Shown here in pieces: positions 1-9,072 of a stretch of 64,000 bases of DNA. This DNA is from Litorilinea aerophila. Its GTDB lineage: Bacteria; Chloroflexota; Anaerolineae; Caldilineales; Caldilineaceae. Under the pieces are notes generated by a model, which saw only the letters and a list, made by a program, of their open reading frames with translations, was not told where the DNA came from and ran no database searches. Position 1 is the stretch's first letter. Each line of letters starts with the position of its first letter. The stretch is from the NCBI RefSeq assembly GCF_006569185.2, contig NZ_VIGC02000005.1, forward strand, positions 62,001-126,000, read 5' to 3'. The position numbers and the translations under genes were made by a program.

Positions 1-685
1 CCCCGGCCAGGCCGATGCCGTTGTCGATGGCGGCAGCGATCAGGCCGGCGGCATGGGTGCCGTGTCCATGGTCATCGGTGGGATCGGGATCGTCGTTCAC
101 GAAGTCGTAGCCGGGCACGATGCGGCCGGCGAATTCGGGGTGCTGCAGGTTGAGCCCGGTATCCAGCATGGCGATCACCACCTCGGGGCTGCCCGTGGTG
201 ATCTCCCACCCCTCCAGAGCGTGGATGCGGACAAAGGCGTACCCCTGTTCGGGGCTGGACAGGGCCGGGTCATTGGGCAGGAGGGTGCCGGTGATGGGCA
301 GATCCAGCTCGGTGAAACGGATGTTGTCCACCTGCTGGGCCTGGAGGATGGCATCTGGCCGGGGAGCCAGGAGGCGAACTGCAGCTACCTGGATCTGGGG
401 CAGCCACTGGATCATCTCCCCACCCAACTGGGCGATGGTCTGGGCCCGCTCTTCGGCCGACGTCTCGGCCCGAAATTGAAGCAAGAGCGTCGCTTCCTCC
501 TGTTCGCCCTCCCTTGAAGCTGCAGCCAAAAGCCGGGGTGAGCTCACCCAGAGCATGCCCAACAGCCACACGCCCACCAGCAGGAGCAGGGCCGCACGCC
601 AGCCATATGGGTGGAATCGTCTCTGGCCGCCGGGCAGTTGATGACGGCCTGGTAATTTCCCCGGCAAATTTGCAGATCTCCTCAT
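1..685 (-). CDS. S8 (subtilisin-like) serine peptidase, N-terminal part; cut by window edge
   Basis: Only the first 228 codons lie in the window; the gene continues past base 1. Residues 31-46 form a hydrophobic signal or anchor segment after an Arg-rich N-terminus, so the enzyme is probably exported. Residues about 65-135 look like an inhibitor_I9-type propeptide. The catalytic Asp is in VVIAMLDTG (D175) and the catalytic His in HGHGTH (H208), the first two S8 triad motifs; the Ser motif is outside the window. The ATG at 683-685 is the first start after an in-frame TAG at 695-697. There is no good Shine-Dalgarno, but a TATAGT hexamer lies 8 nt upstream. The substrate is unknown. Confidence 0.9.
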   Translation of the reverse strand, partial: MRRSANLPGKLPGRHQLPGGQRRFHPYGWRAALLLLVGVWLLGMLWVSSPRLLAAASREGEQEEATLLLQFRAETSAEERAQTIAQLGGEMIQWLPQIQVAAVRLLAPRPDAILQAQQVDNIRFTELDLPITGTLLPNDPALSSPEQGYAFVRIHALEGWEITTGSPEVVIAMLDTGLNLQHPEFAGRIVPGYDFVNDDPDPTDDHGHGTHAAGLIAAAIDNGIGLAG

Positions 686-693
686 GTCCGTTG

Positions 694-699
694 ACTATA
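694..699 (-). promoter_or_regulatory. -10 hexamer of a probable leaderless promoter for the subtilase
   Basis: TATAGT on the minus strand lies 8 nt before the ATG of the subtilase gene, so transcription would begin at or very near the start codon. No convincing -35 box is present at 16-18 bp. The same arrangement recurs elsewhere in this window. Confidence 0.45.
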
Positions 700-947
700 T
701 CACAGAATCCTGCCACCCAAGATGTCTAAATTCTGTCAATTTCCCTACACCCGTGTGTCCCAACAGTCCTGACCGATGGCACCCAGGTCCGGGACGCGCC
801 CGGCAGGATGGTCTCCATCTGGCAGGATAACAGAAACAGAGGACAGGTGGATCGTCGAGATGACCTGGCAACCGCCAGGTTGGCTATGCGGAAAGACGTA
901 AAAATTGTTGTCAGAAAATCACCGGATAACGAGGGAAACAGCCTCGG

Positions 948-1223
948 CTATGTGCACAGCGAACAAAAGTTACAAGTTTCACGAGTTTTTCTGGCTGTCA
1001 ATCGGCGTTTTTGAGGATGGTTTCGGTTGATTTGTGTGCAAGTTGCACATATGGGGGGGCAAGCAGGCTGTGCTATACTGGCGGTCAAGTGGATGTGAAA
1101 ATCTGGGGGCAGACAGATTGCATCCACGGCATCGACCTCCTGGGTGCCCGTCAGGGCGTACAAACCCGGCAGGTTGATGCACTGCAAAGTCAACTGGGGA
1201 ACGGGCTTTGCAGTTACTTCCAC
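948..1223 (-). CDS. possible small cysteine-rich protein (91 aa), unknown
   Basis: A GTG at 1221-1223 is preceded by AAAGGAGG about 9 nt upstream on the minus strand, a near-perfect ribosome binding site. It opens a 91-codon frame ending at 948. The predicted protein has several cysteines concentrated in its C-terminal half (CPPICATC, CNFCSLC). It sits between the PAC2 gene and the subtilase gene on the same strand. No family is recognised and codon use is unremarkable, so it may be a real small protein or a chance frame behind a purine-rich stretch. Confidence 0.3.
   Translation of the reverse strand: MEVTAKPVPQLTLQCINLPGLYALTGTQEVDAVDAICLPPDFHIHLTASIAQPACPPICATCTQINRNHPQKRRLTARKTRETCNFCSLCT
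1035..1049. promoter_or_regulatory. perfect 15-bp palindrome, possible operator
   Basis: TGTGCAA-G-TTGCACA is a perfect 7+1+7 dyad in a region otherwise lacking a confidently assigned gene. A TATACT hexamer lies about 25 bp to its right on the plus strand. It resembles a binding site for a dimeric repressor, but no regulator gene is adjacent. Confidence 0.3.
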
Positions 1224-1259
1224 TTCATCATACCTCCTTTGGTTCCTCCTTTTCCTCTG

Positions 1260-1285
1260 GGGCCGCCGCCTTTTGGTGGCGGCCC
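1260..1285 (-). terminator. strong GC hairpin downstream of the PAC2 gene
   Basis: An 11-bp stem (GGGCCGCCGCC pairing with GGTGGCGGCCC, one G-U) encloses a TTTT loop, 24 bp beyond the PAC2 stop codon. No U-tract follows on the minus strand, so it is either a non-canonical terminator or a 3'-end stabilising structure. Confidence 0.4.
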
Positions 1286-1308
1286 ACCCCCCTCTCCTTC
1301 CCATCGAG

Positions 1309-2232
1309 TCAGTCTTCAAGATCTTCAAACAGATCGCTCAACCCTTCTTCCCAGACGTCGTCCAGGGGCATGAAGGGGCGCTCGGTGAATTCGCTGGCCA
1401 CCTTCTGGAGGTAGGCCCGCACGTTCAGTTGGGGCATGGTCCGGTCCAGCTCCTCCACCTTTGCCTCGATGGAAGCCGTCAGCTCTTCGCTGCGGCGGTC
1501 CAGATCGGACAGATCGATGCCCAACCCAAACATGTGGTTGAAGCGCCGCATCAGTTCATACCAGGCCCGGTAGTCGTTTTCGATGCGCACGCCCTGGATG
1601 GGGAGCGATGCACTCTGGCCGAAATCGTAGACGGGCACAAAGGCGTTGAAGACGAACACTTCCAGCTGATACTGCTCGGCCCGGTCCACCAGGTAGGAGC
1701 CGATGGTGGCGCCGCCGTGGTAGTTGGAGAAGCGCACCGCATAGGCTTCCAGCTCCGCTTTCATGGATGGCAGGCTGTAGGTGCACGAAATTTCCCGGTC
1801 CTTGTCGTAGGGCATGGCGCCATAGACGCCGCCCACGATGGCCATGCGCCGGACCTGCAATTCGCGCGCGGCGTGGAAGAGGGCGTCGGCATAGTCATCC
1901 ACGTTCATGTGGGGTTCCTCGCCCAGGAAGATGACCAGGCCCTGTTCTTCTGTGCCTGCGTAGTAGAAGTCGTTGCGCCGGGGCTCGATCTGCTTGCTGT
2001 ATCCCTCCTGGAAGTGGACTTCCGGGCGCAGCAGGTGGTGGGTGCCCGGAATCTGAAACAGGTAAAAACCATCGGGCTTCAGCCGCCCGATCTGGCGCGC
2101 ATCCAGGTGGTCGATCAGGTAGGCCGGCAGTCCAGAGGAAACGGCACCGGCGTCGGCCCACTGATGCCAGCCCGCGATCATGTAGATCCGACGGGCCTTG
2201 GGTCGTTCCCAAAGTTCGACAAGCTCGCTCAT
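1309..2232 (-). CDS. PAC2 family protein
   Basis: 307 aa. The sequence matches the PAC2 (proteasome assembly chaperone 2-like) family of bacteria and archaea: the N-terminal IYMIAGWHQWADAGAVSS segment, the central MAIVGGVYGAMPYDKDREI segment and the following ATIGSYLVD stretch are typical. Bacterial PAC2 proteins adopt an alpha/beta sandwich and have no established reaction. The C-terminal 60 residues are acidic and probably helical. The start ATG has GAGGA 6 nt upstream. The gene is monocistronic or heads a short minus-strand unit ending in the hairpin at 1260-1285. Family assignment is confident; cellular role is unknown. Confidence 0.85.
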   Translation of the reverse strand: MSELVELWERPKARRIYMIAGWHQWADAGAVSSGLPAYLIDHLDARQIGRLKPDGFYLFQIPGTHHLLRPEVHFQEGYSKQIEPRRNDFYYAGTEEQGLVIFLGEEPHMNVDDYADALFHAARELQVRRMAIVGGVYGAMPYDKDREISCTYSLPSMKAELEAYAVRFSNYHGGATIGSYLVDRAEQYQLEVFVFNAFVPVYDFGQSASLPIQGVRIENDYRAWYELMRRFNHMFGLGIDLSDLDRRSEELTASIEAKVEELDRTMPQLNVRAYLQKVASEFTERPFMPLDDVWEEGLSDLFEDLED

Positions 2233-2377
2233 CTATCTTCCTCTGCTCCTGCACTATCCCGGCGGCGAGGCCTGGATGACCTGCCGCCTGTCTCAGATTT
2301 TCTCCTCCTGGGAGGTTGAAACTCATCCAGGAACCAGAAGGTGTAGCGCAGGCGAATTTACGTCCCTCCCCGTGGAT

Positions 2378-2437
2378 CCGGCCTCCTGGCCGGGCTGGGA
2401 TGCCTGCACCTTTGTCACGCATCCTTGCGTGACCTAC
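2378..2437. repeat. palindromic intergenic repeat, family 2 (degenerate copy)
   Basis: The segment contains the two palindromes that define family 2: CCGGCCTCCTGGCCGG (2378-2393) and GTCACGC-ATCCTT-GCGTGAC (2414-2433) followed by CTAC. The same pair occurs at 23572-23647, 23814-23889 and, inverted, at 48292-48404. It fills the gap between the PAC2 and Mut7-C genes. Confidence 0.7.
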
Positions 2438-2538
2438 CTCACGATTGCCAAAACCGTTGTAGAATTTCTATTGTACCATAAAATGATCCGACGGCTCTGG
2501 CCTGTTCGCCCCTTCCTTCCCCAGGGCCGGCGTTACCC

Positions 2539-3288
2539 TCAGCGGTGGACGGCAGCCAGGATACGGTCGATGAAGTGCTGCAGGCGGGCGTAATGGGAGC
2601 CTTGCCAGTAGATCTGCCCGCAGGCCTGACATCGCTGGAATTCCTGGTAGTATCGCCGGGTCTTGGGTTCCAGCTCTGCCAGGATGGTCGCCTTGGGCAC
2701 CGGCGCCAGCAGGCCGTTGCAGCGGAGGCACCGGCGCCAGGGCCGAATCTCGCCGGCCAGCCGATAGCGGCGCAGCACCGCCAGTAACTGGGCCTGGGGC
2801 TCCGTCTGGCGCAGACAGTAGCCGTAGAGCACGATCTTCCGCTTGAGCACGCCCCGGTCCCGGGTCAGGAGCACCCGGTTCTCCCGGCTGGCGATTTGGG
2901 CCAGGGTGGCGTCGTCGTAGTCGTTGCGGTAGAGGCTGTCGAATCCCAACAGCCGCAGATAACTGGCCAGCTGCCCCAGGTGGGTGTCCAGGATGAAGCG
3001 CACCGGCCGGGGCAGGGGCGGCCGCAGGCAGAAGGCTGCCCGGACGCCCGGCCTGACCGACTCCGGATAGACGTCCACCTGGTCGCCGGCCCGGAGCAGG
3101 TAGGCAAAGGTCACCGGCACCCGGTTCACCAGGAGCAGCTCGATCTCCGTGTGGGGTACGCCCAGGGCTTCCACCACATGCTTGATGGAGACCGTGCCGT
3201 CCAGGCTGTAGGCGATGGCCCCGGAGCGTTGTTCCTCGGGCAGAAAGTCGTTCAGCTCACCGTGAAAGCGAATGTGGGCCTGTTCCAT
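2539..3288 (-). CDS. Mut7-C RNase-domain protein with N-terminal ubiquitin-like domain
   Basis: 249 aa from the ATG at 3286-3288. Residues 1-75 form a MoaD/ubiquitin-like fold (Mut7-C ubiquitin). Residues 95-240 form a Mut7-C PIN-like domain with acidic residues D101 (FILDTHLG), D125/D126 and D144 (LTRDRG). A C-terminal zinc ribbon uses C187/C190 and C220/C223. The family is a predicted ribonuclease related to the C-terminus of Mut-7; activity is unproven in bacteria. The start lies 7 nt after the stop of the upstream dehydrogenase-like fusion, so the two are probably translated from one mRNA. A TTG at 3313-3315 would add nine residues but overlaps the upstream gene. Confidence 0.85.
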   Translation of the reverse strand: MEQAHIRFHGELNDFLPEEQRSGAIAYSLDGTVSIKHVVEALGVPHTEIELLLVNRVPVTFAYLLRAGDQVDVYPESVRPGVRAAFCLRPPLPRPVRFILDTHLGQLASYLRLLGFDSLYRNDYDDATLAQIASRENRVLLTRDRGVLKRKIVLYGYCLRQTEPQAQLLAVLRRYRLAGEIRPWRRCLRCNGLLAPVPKATILAELEPKTRRYYQEFQRCQACGQIYWQGSHYARLQHFIDRILAAVHR

Positions 3289-3295
3289 GCCGGCG

Positions 3296-5053
3296 TCACT
3301 CGTCCAACAGGACAACCGGCTCCTGGTAGTAGCGCACCTGGCGATAGGCGAGCTTTTCCCGCAACAGGTTGTCCAGCCATGCCTGTTTGGCCGCCAGGGG
3401 TTCGTCTCCGGCCAGCCGCTCCAGGGGAGCGTTCAGCCGCAGGATGCGGCCGGGGATGACAAACCGGGTGATGCCTGCGGGCAGCTTGCGCCCCTCGGCG
3501 GCCAGCGTCAAAACCGTATCCAGGGTGAACGGGGGAAAGGTCACCAGCGCGGCCAGATCCGGATACTGGCTGCGCAGGCTCTCCAGGTCGGTGGTCAGCG
3601 TCCGTTCCACCCGTCCCCATTCGCTGTAACAGGCCACCACCTGGTTGAGCTGTTCCAGCCAGTCGGCGCCGGCGGCCGCCTCCACCCGATAGGTCACGCC
3701 TTGGGCCGTGATCAGGTGTGCCAGGGCTTGTTCCCCAGCATTCGGCCCGTCTCCTCCTTCACCAACGGGCACCAGACGGATGCCGGGCAGCTCTGCCAGG
3801 CGCGACAGGAGCCCCGCCCCGCCGCGAATCACATGGTGCCAGGTGTACAACTGGACACCCTGCTGTCCCAGGTCCACCACCTGAAGTACGATGTGGGGAT
3901 AGCGGAGCTCCCGGAACGCAGTCACCCGGGTGGCGCCGTCCAGGACAATGTAGCGGCCCCGGTGGAGGACGGCCACCGGCGGGTTGATCAGCCGCCCTTC
4001 AGCGGTCAGCCGGGCCGCCAGCTCGGTCACCCGGCTGCGGTCATACTCCTCGTGGGGCAGGGCCTCCTCGACGGCCACCACCTTCAGCGCCAGGGTGCCG
4101 GCCGGCGGCTGGGGACGCAGGCGGGCCAGCACCTGGTGGGCCACGGCCAGGGCCAGCCGGCGCTGGGTCTCGGCTGGATGGGGGGGCAGCGGAGGCGCAA
4201 CCAGCACCCGCGGATGGCTCAATAGTCCAGACCACGTCCTGGGAGGCTCCTCGGCCAGGACCAACCCCACCCCGGCCAGCCGGCCCGTCTCCAGCCCTTC
4301 CAGTAGCACCTCCGCGTCCACCCTGGCCTGGGGGACGGCCAGTACCACGATAGCCCCCGTCGGGAGCCGGGCCAGGGTGGAGGCGTCCAGCGAGCCTGTC
4401 AATGGGCCGGACAGGTCGTGGATGGTGAGCACATCGGCCTGTTCCAGGAGGTCGGTCAGGGAAACCTGTTCGACGGCCGGATCCAGGATGAGCTCGGGCG
4501 TGGGCGGCTGTTGGTGGACCAGCACTCGCATGCCGAAGGCCCTGGCCCGCCCTGCCACCTGTCGCCCCACCGGTCCAAAGCCCAGGACGCCCAGGGTTTT
4601 GCCCGCCAGACCGGCGGGCGCGTCCGGGGATGACAGACCTGTCGCTCCCGGGCTGCCCCCCCGGCCCGGGTGGAGGCGATGGGCCAGGGCCAGCATCAGG
4701 GCCAGAACCTGTTCGGCCACAGCAACCGTGTGGGGATCCGGGCTGTCCACCACCTGAACGCCCTCGGCCCGGGCAGCGGCGACGTCGATGTTGTCCAGCC
4801 CCGCGGCCGCGCGGCCGATGACCTGGAGCCGGCTGCCCCGGTGGATGACCGCGGCCGGCAGGGTCGTCCGGGCACCCACAATTACGGCTTCGTAGTCCCC
4901 GATGCGCTCGGCCAGTTCTGCCGGCGTCAACGCCCCTTCTACCACATCCACCCGGGCATGCTGGCGTAAGAGGCGGAGCCCCTCTTCGTGGATGGGATCG
5001 CAGACCAGGATCCGGGGACCGGCGGCCGGGTCACGGGGCGGAACAACCGCCAT
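3296..5053 (-). CDS. fusion: degenerate D-2-hydroxyacid dehydrogenase module + SbnI/SerK-type ParB-like serine kinase domain
   Basis: 585 aa; ATG at 5051-5053 with AGAGGT 8 nt upstream. Residues 12-315 align by eye with phosphoglycerate dehydrogenase: the IGRAAAGLDNIDV segment, the NAD motif GFGPVG (158-163) and LETGRLAGVGL. The catalytic Arg of the ARGG motif is replaced by Pro (P241), and the catalytic His of PHxG by Pro (P288), so this half should not be an active dehydrogenase. Residues 322-585 resemble SbnI/SerK free serine kinases (ParB-like fold): LPHEEYD (E335/E336), LDGATR (371-376), TWHHVI (404-409). Those enzymes make O-phosphoserine from serine. The second half is likely functional; the combination is unusual. 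The neighbour downstream is the Mut7-C gene; a DapA-like gene diverges upstream. Confidence 0.75.
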   Translation of the reverse strand: MAVVPPRDPAAGPRILVCDPIHEEGLRLLRQHARVDVVEGALTPAELAERIGDYEAVIVGARTTLPAAVIHRGSRLQVIGRAAAGLDNIDVAAARAEGVQVVDSPDPHTVAVAEQVLALMLALAHRLHPGRGGSPGATGLSSPDAPAGLAGKTLGVLGFGPVGRQVAGRARAFGMRVLVHQQPPTPELILDPAVEQVSLTDLLEQADVLTIHDLSGPLTGSLDASTLARLPTGAIVVLAVPQARVDAEVLLEGLETGRLAGVGLVLAEEPPRTWSGLLSHPRVLVAPPLPPHPAETQRRLALAVAHQVLARLRPQPPAGTLALKVVAVEEALPHEEYDRSRVTELAARLTAEGRLINPPVAVLHRGRYIVLDGATRVTAFRELRYPHIVLQVVDLGQQGVQLYTWHHVIRGGAGLLSRLAELPGIRLVPVGEGGDGPNAGEQALAHLITAQGVTYRVEAAAGADWLEQLNQVVACYSEWGRVERTLTTDLESLRSQYPDLAALVTFPPFTLDTVLTLAAEGRKLPAGITRFVIPGRILRLNAPLERLAGDEPLAAKQAWLDNLLREKLAYRQVRYYQEPVVLLDE

Positions 5054-5111
5054 CTTGGCTACCTCTTTCTGTTCCCAATGGCTGTTACAAAAAGAACCCT
5101 TCGGGATACAG

Positions 5112-5140
5112 TTGATCCGGAAGGGCGGCTCGGGTATGAT
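5112..5140 (+). promoter_or_regulatory. sigma-70-type promoter for the DapA-like gene
   Basis: TTGATC (5112-5117), a 17-bp spacer, and TATGAT (5135-5140) lie in the 162-bp divergent intergenic region. Transcription would start near 5147, giving a leader of about 70 nt with AAGGA before the ATG at 5216. Confidence 0.7.
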
Positions 5141-5215
5141 ATTGTTTCTGTACTGGCCACAGGCTAACATAGTCCGCTGAACTCTGTCAAACCCTTTTTT
5201 AAGGACCAAACCAAC

Positions 5216-6196
5216 ATGACCCTTACCTTGCCCGACGGGCTCTGGCCCGTCATGTTAACCGCTTTTCACCCCGATGGGCGTATTGATTGGGCCGGCATGG
5301 ATGCCCTGACCGACTGGTACCTGCAGGCGGGCGCGGCGGGGCTCTTCGCCAACTGCCTCTCCAGCGAGATGTATCACCTTTCGCCAACCGAGCGCCTGGC
5401 CTTGACCCGGCACGTGGTGGCCCGGGTGGATGGCCGCGTGCCGGTGGTGGCCACGGGCACCTTTGGCGGCTCCCTGCCGGCCCAGGCCCGCTTCATCCAG
5501 GAGATGGCCGATACCGGCGTAGCGGCCGTGGTGGTGATCACCAGCCAACTGGCCACCCAGGAGGAGCCCGATGCAGTGCTCCAGGAGCGGCTGGACCATC
5601 TGCTCCAGTTGACCGGGGAAATCCCGCTGGGGCTTTACGAATGCCCGGATCCGTACAAGCGCCTCCTGTCTCCGGAGCTGGCCGCCTGGGCCGGCCAGAC
5701 GGGCCGCTTCCTCTACCTGAAGGACACCACCTGTGACCCGGTGGCCATCCGGGCGAAGCTGGCCGCGCTGCACGGCACGTCCTTGCGCCTCTTCAACGCC
5801 AACACCGCTTCGGCGCTGGAGTCATTGCAGGACGGAGCCGCCGGCCTTTCGCCCATTGCCGCCAACGCCTACCCGGAACTCTTCGCCTGGCTCTGCCGAC
5901 ACTTCGACACCCATCCTGAGGAGGCCCGCAAGGTCCAGCGGCTGCTGCGGCTGATGGAGGCGGTGATCAACATCCAATATCCGGCCGCAGCCAAGCTGTT
6001 GCTCCAGAAACGGGGGCTCCCCATCCAGGTGACCTGCCGGTCCATGAAGGCCACCTTCCGCTACGAACATCACGCCATGTTGGACAGTGTGCTGGAGACG
6101 GTGCTGGTCTTGCGGCAGGAGCTGGCCATGGACGCCCTGCCGGTGGCCGCCTCCGCCAACGGGCCTGGCTCAGCGGCAGTTCGAAAGCCGGGATAG
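5216..6196 (+). CDS. DapA/NanA-family class I aldolase (dihydrodipicolinate synthase-like)
   Basis: 326 aa TIM-barrel protein of the DHDPS/N-acetylneuraminate lyase superfamily. The Schiff-base lysine is K169 in FLYLKDTT and the conserved tyrosine Y141 in LGLYECP. The GTxG segment (TGTFGG) is present. The usual GTTGE motif near residue 45 is replaced by ANCLSSEMY, so the substrate is probably not pyruvate plus aspartate semialdehyde; divergent members split or form keto-acid sugars. The start ATG has AAGGA about 10 nt upstream and a clear promoter. It is transcribed alone and divergently from the dehydrogenase-SerK fusion. The family is certain, the substrate unknown. Confidence 0.85.
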   Translation: MTLTLPDGLWPVMLTAFHPDGRIDWAGMDALTDWYLQAGAAGLFANCLSSEMYHLSPTERLALTRHVVARVDGRVPVVATGTFGGSLPAQARFIQEMADTGVAAVVVITSQLATQEEPDAVLQERLDHLLQLTGEIPLGLYECPDPYKRLLSPELAAWAGQTGRFLYLKDTTCDPVAIRAKLAALHGTSLRLFNANTASALESLQDGAAGLSPIAANAYPELFAWLCRHFDTHPEEARKVQRLLRLMEAVINIQYPAAAKLLLQKRGLPIQVTCRSMKATFRYEHHAMLDSVLETVLVLRQELAMDALPVAASANGPGSAAVRKPG

Positions 6197-6265
6197 ACAA
6201 TCGCACGAAGCGGAATACGTCATTCATCGGTGCCGGATGTCCCAACTTTGGCGTACACTGGGGGC

Positions 6266-6388
6266 ATGAACCCTTTCGCTGCAGACAAGACCGGCACGCT
6301 GTCCCAGGCGCTGCATCTGTATGGCCATGGGGCACCAACCAGCCCTCCTCTGGACGGCCGTTTCGAAGATACGGTGCTCGAACTATGA
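6266..6388 (+). CDS. possible 40-aa leader peptide coupled to the hybrid kinase
   Basis: A 40-codon frame begins at ATG 6266 and ends in TGA at 6386-6388, overlapping the histidine kinase ATG at 6385 in an ATGA junction. A TACACT hexamer lies 6 nt before its ATG (6254-6259), suggesting a leaderless mRNA. The kinase itself has no recognisable Shine-Dalgarno, so coupled translation from this short frame would explain its expression. The peptide has no known family. Confidence 0.35.
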   Translation: MNPFAADKTGTLSQALHLYGHGAPTSPPLDGRFEDTVLEL

Positions 6389-9018
6389 CCCTTCCCGTGG
6401 ACTACGCTGCGGTTTTTCGCTCTCTCTCTATTCCGGCCACCATTATCGACTGCAATGGGATCATCCTGGACATCAACCCGGCCTTTATCGAGTATGCTCG
6501 CCGGCTCGGCCGGGACATTACCCCTGCCGACCGCATCGGCCGCCACATCTGTGACTTCTCCTCCGAGTGGTACCGGGACTCCCTCTGGGAATTCGTCCAG
6601 CGGATCTTCGCCGACGGCCACGCCCGCACCCGCCAGCGCCAGCGGCCTGGTTCTGGCCTTGCTTCCTGGCTCGCCCACGTGGAGCTGGAAGGGAGCGCCA
6701 TTCGCGATGGAGAGGGCCAGGTCGTGGGCGCGCTGATTCTGCGCCGCCTCGTCGCCCAATCGACCTGGGAAGAGATGCGCCGGGACATCATGGCCCGCAT
6801 CCGGGACGCCATCTGGGCCATGAAGCACAGCGACGACATGGAGCCGGTGATGCAGGCCCTGCGGGAAGGGCTCCTCGAGTTAGCGGTGCCCTTCCATGCC
6901 TACGGCGTCAACGTGGTCGACCCCTCCCCCGAGACGCCTCGGGTGGTGGCCTATGCCGGCCTGCGGGAAGGGGACGGCGGTTGGAGCATGTTCGACAGCG
7001 GCAACGGCCTGAAGCTCATCTACCGCTTCTGGCGGGAGCAGAAAGTTTTCTACCGCCGGGACCTGCTGAAGGAGGATCTGCTGGGAGAAGCCGAAGACCT
7101 GCGGCGTTCCTTGGGGCCCGCCGTGCGCTGCGTGGTGGACATCCCCTTCGCCTATGGCACCTTTGCCGTCAACAGCACCGAGCCCGAAGCCTTCGACGAG
7201 GTGGATCTGGCCGTCTTCCACGACATGGCCCAGGCGCTGGACGAAGGCTTTCGGCGTAAGGAGGATCTGCGCCGGCTGGAGGAAGCCGTCCGGCGGGCCA
7301 ATGAGATGGCCATTCAGGCGGAGGCGGCCAACGTGGCCAAGAGCCAGTTCCTGGCCAACATGAGCCATGAAATCCGCACGCCCATGAACGGCGTGATTGG
7401 GATGGCCGAGCTGTTGCTGGAGAGCGAGCTGCAGCCGGAGCAGCGGGATTTTGTCCAGGTGATCCGGCGGAGTGGCAAACACCTGCTCTCCATCATCGAC
7501 GAGATTCTGGACTTCTCCAAGATCGAGGCCAACCGCCTCAGCCTGGAAATGGAGGAGTTCGAGTTGGAAGAGGTGGTGGAGACGGTGGTAGATACCGTCA
7601 CCGCCAATGTCCAGACCAAGGGGCTGGACCTGGCCTGCTACATCTCGCCGGAGGTCTGCGTGTCGGTGCGGGGAGATCCGGTGCGGCTGCGTCAGGTTCT
7701 CCTCAACCTGGTGGGCAACGCCGTTAAATTTACCGAGGAGGGCGGCGTGGCCATTCGGGTGGAACCGGTCCGGCGGCAGGGGCAACAGCTCACCGTGCGC
7801 TTCACCGTCATCGATACCGGGATCGGCATCGACCCGGCCCGGCTTCCCGAGCTCTTCCAGCCCTTCAACCAGCTGGACCCCTCCACCAGCCGTCGCTTTG
7901 GCGGCACAGGACTGGGCCTGGCCATTTCCAAACGGCTGGTCCAGATGATGGGCGGCGAAATCGGCGTCCACCCCAACGACGACCAGGGGACGGTCTTCTG
8001 GTTCACGGCCACCTTCGACCTGGTGTCCCCTCCCGGTGCCGACGGTCCGGGGGAGGCACATTCGGCTTTCCCGGGGCCGGCTTCCTTCCCAGGACGCCGC
8101 GTGCTCCTGGTGAGCCACCAGGACCTTTCCCGGGGTATCCTGCGGGACTACCTGGAGGACCTGGGCTGCCAGGTGGCGGAAGCCGTGGATCAGGCCAGCG
8201 CGTTGGCCCTCCTGCAGCGGGGGCAGGACGATGGCCAGCCCTTTGCCCTGGCCATCATCGACGAGAGGCTGGCCGACGGGGAGGGAATAGCCCTGGCCCA
8301 GGCCATCCGTCAGCACCCGGTCCACCGGAGCCTGGGCCTGGTCTTGCTGACGGCCCTTCTCCAGCGTCCCATCTGCCACCCGGAGGCGGAGAACGCTCCC
8401 TGCCGGTTGCCCTGGCCGGTGAAGCGGCAAGCTCTGCACGCGGTGTTGACCAGGCTCCTGGCCGATGCAGCGGTGGAGCCGCCATCCGATGAAGATGGCA
8501 GCCATCCCGCCGGGCCCGCCGGAGAGGCGGTTGCGGCAGCTGACCCTGCCGATGCAAATGGGAGGGGTGCAAATGGGACCGGTGCCAGGAAGGCCCGGGA
8601 GAAGGAGCCGGCTGGTCCTGCCGCGCACATCCTGCTGGTGGAGGATAACCTGGTGAACCAGCGGGTGGCGATGGCCATGGTCCGCAAGTTGGGCTACCAG
8701 GTGGACGCGGTGGCCAGCGGCGAGGAGGCCCTCCAGGCGCTCCAGCAACAGGACTATGACCTGGTCTTGATGGACATCCAGATGCCGGGGATGGACGGCT
8801 ACCAGACAACCCGGGCCATCCGTGCGCTCCACTCCCCGGTGCGCAATCGGGAGATCCCCATCATCGCCCTGACCGCCAATGCTTTTCCCGAAGATCGGGA
8901 AGCGTGCCTGGCCGCCGGCATGAACGACTTCATCGCCAAGCCCATTCAGCAGCAGAAGTTGAAACCCCTGTTGACCCAATGGCTGGCCCGGTCCGCGCAG
9001 CCGAACCTGGAGCGGTGA
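6385..9018 (+). CDS. hybrid sensor histidine kinase with two receiver domains
   Basis: 877 aa, no membrane segments, so a cytoplasmic sensor. Order: PAS (about 10-120), GAF-like region (about 150-290), short coiled coil (290-320), HisKA with phospho-accepting H328 in [11 protein letters not shown], HATPase_c (about 430-555, N-box [10 protein letters not shown]1 DTGIGI, G2 GTGLGL), first receiver (about 572-690), low-complexity linker, and second receiver (about 748-870) with acidic pair E753/D754 and phospho-acceptor D797 (LMDIQMP). The first receiver keeps an Asp (D626) but its acidic pair is replaced by Ser-His (577-578), so it is probably a pseudo-receiver. There is no cognate regulator or HPt gene beside it. 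Translation may be coupled to the 40-aa frame ending at 6388. Confidence 0.92.
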   Translation: MTLPVDYAAVFRSLSIPATIIDCNGIILDINPAFIEYARRLGRDITPADRIGRHICDFSSEWYRDSLWEFVQRIFADGHARTRQRQRPGSGLASWLAHVELEGSAIRDGEGQVVGALILRRLVAQSTWEEMRRDIMARIRDAIWAMKHSDDMEPVMQALREGLLELAVPFHAYGVNVVDPSPETPRVVAYAGLREGDGGWSMFDSGNGLKLIYRFWREQKVFYRRDLLKEDLLGEAEDLRRSLGPAVRCVVDIPFAYGTFAVNSTEPEAFDEVDLAVFHDMAQALDEGFRRKEDLRRLEEAVRRANEMAIQAEAANVAKSQFLANMSHEIRTPMNGVIGMAELLLESELQPEQRDFVQVIRRSGKHLLSIIDEILDFSKIEANRLSLEMEEFELEEVVETVVDTVTANVQTKGLDLACYISPEVCVSVRGDPVRLRQVLLNLVGNAVKFTEEGGVAIRVEPVRRQGQQLTVRFTVIDTGIGIDPARLPELFQPFNQLDPSTSRRFGGTGLGLAISKRLVQMMGGEIGVHPNDDQGTVFWFTATFDLVSPPGADGPGEAHSAFPGPASFPGRRVLLVSHQDLSRGILRDYLEDLGCQVAEAVDQASALALLQRGQDDGQPFALAIIDERLADGEGIALAQAIRQHPVHRSLGLVLLTALLQRPICHPEAENAPCRLPWPVKRQALHAVLTRLLADAAVEPPSDEDGSHPAGPAGEAVAAADPADANGRGANGTGARKAREKEPAGPAAHILLVEDNLVNQRVAMAMVRKLGYQVDAVASGEEALQALQQQDYDLVLMDIQMPGMDGYQTTRAIRALHSPVRNREIPIIALTANAFPEDREACLAAGMNDFIAKPIQQQKLKPLLTQWLARSAQPNLER

Positions 9019-9035
9019 CGTCTGTGCCGCCCGGT

Positions 9036-9064
9036 TTGACCCCTCCTGGCGACGGTGTTACAAT
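9036..9064 (+). promoter_or_regulatory. promoter giving a leaderless DUF1385 mRNA
   Basis: TTGACC (9036-9041), exactly 17 bp, TACAAT (9059-9064), then 8 nt to the ATG at 9073. No Shine-Dalgarno is present, so the mRNA is predicted to begin at or within 1-2 nt of the start codon. Confidence 0.7.
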
Positions 9065-9072
9065 TCGCGGCC

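Noticed and set aside
1144-2319. 391-codon plus-strand frame
   Set aside because: Antisense shadow of the PAC2 gene; the minus-strand protein has clear family motifs.
6880-8979. 699-codon minus-strand frame
   Set aside because: Antisense to the hybrid histidine kinase; composition is His/Gln/Gly-rich as expected for a shadow.
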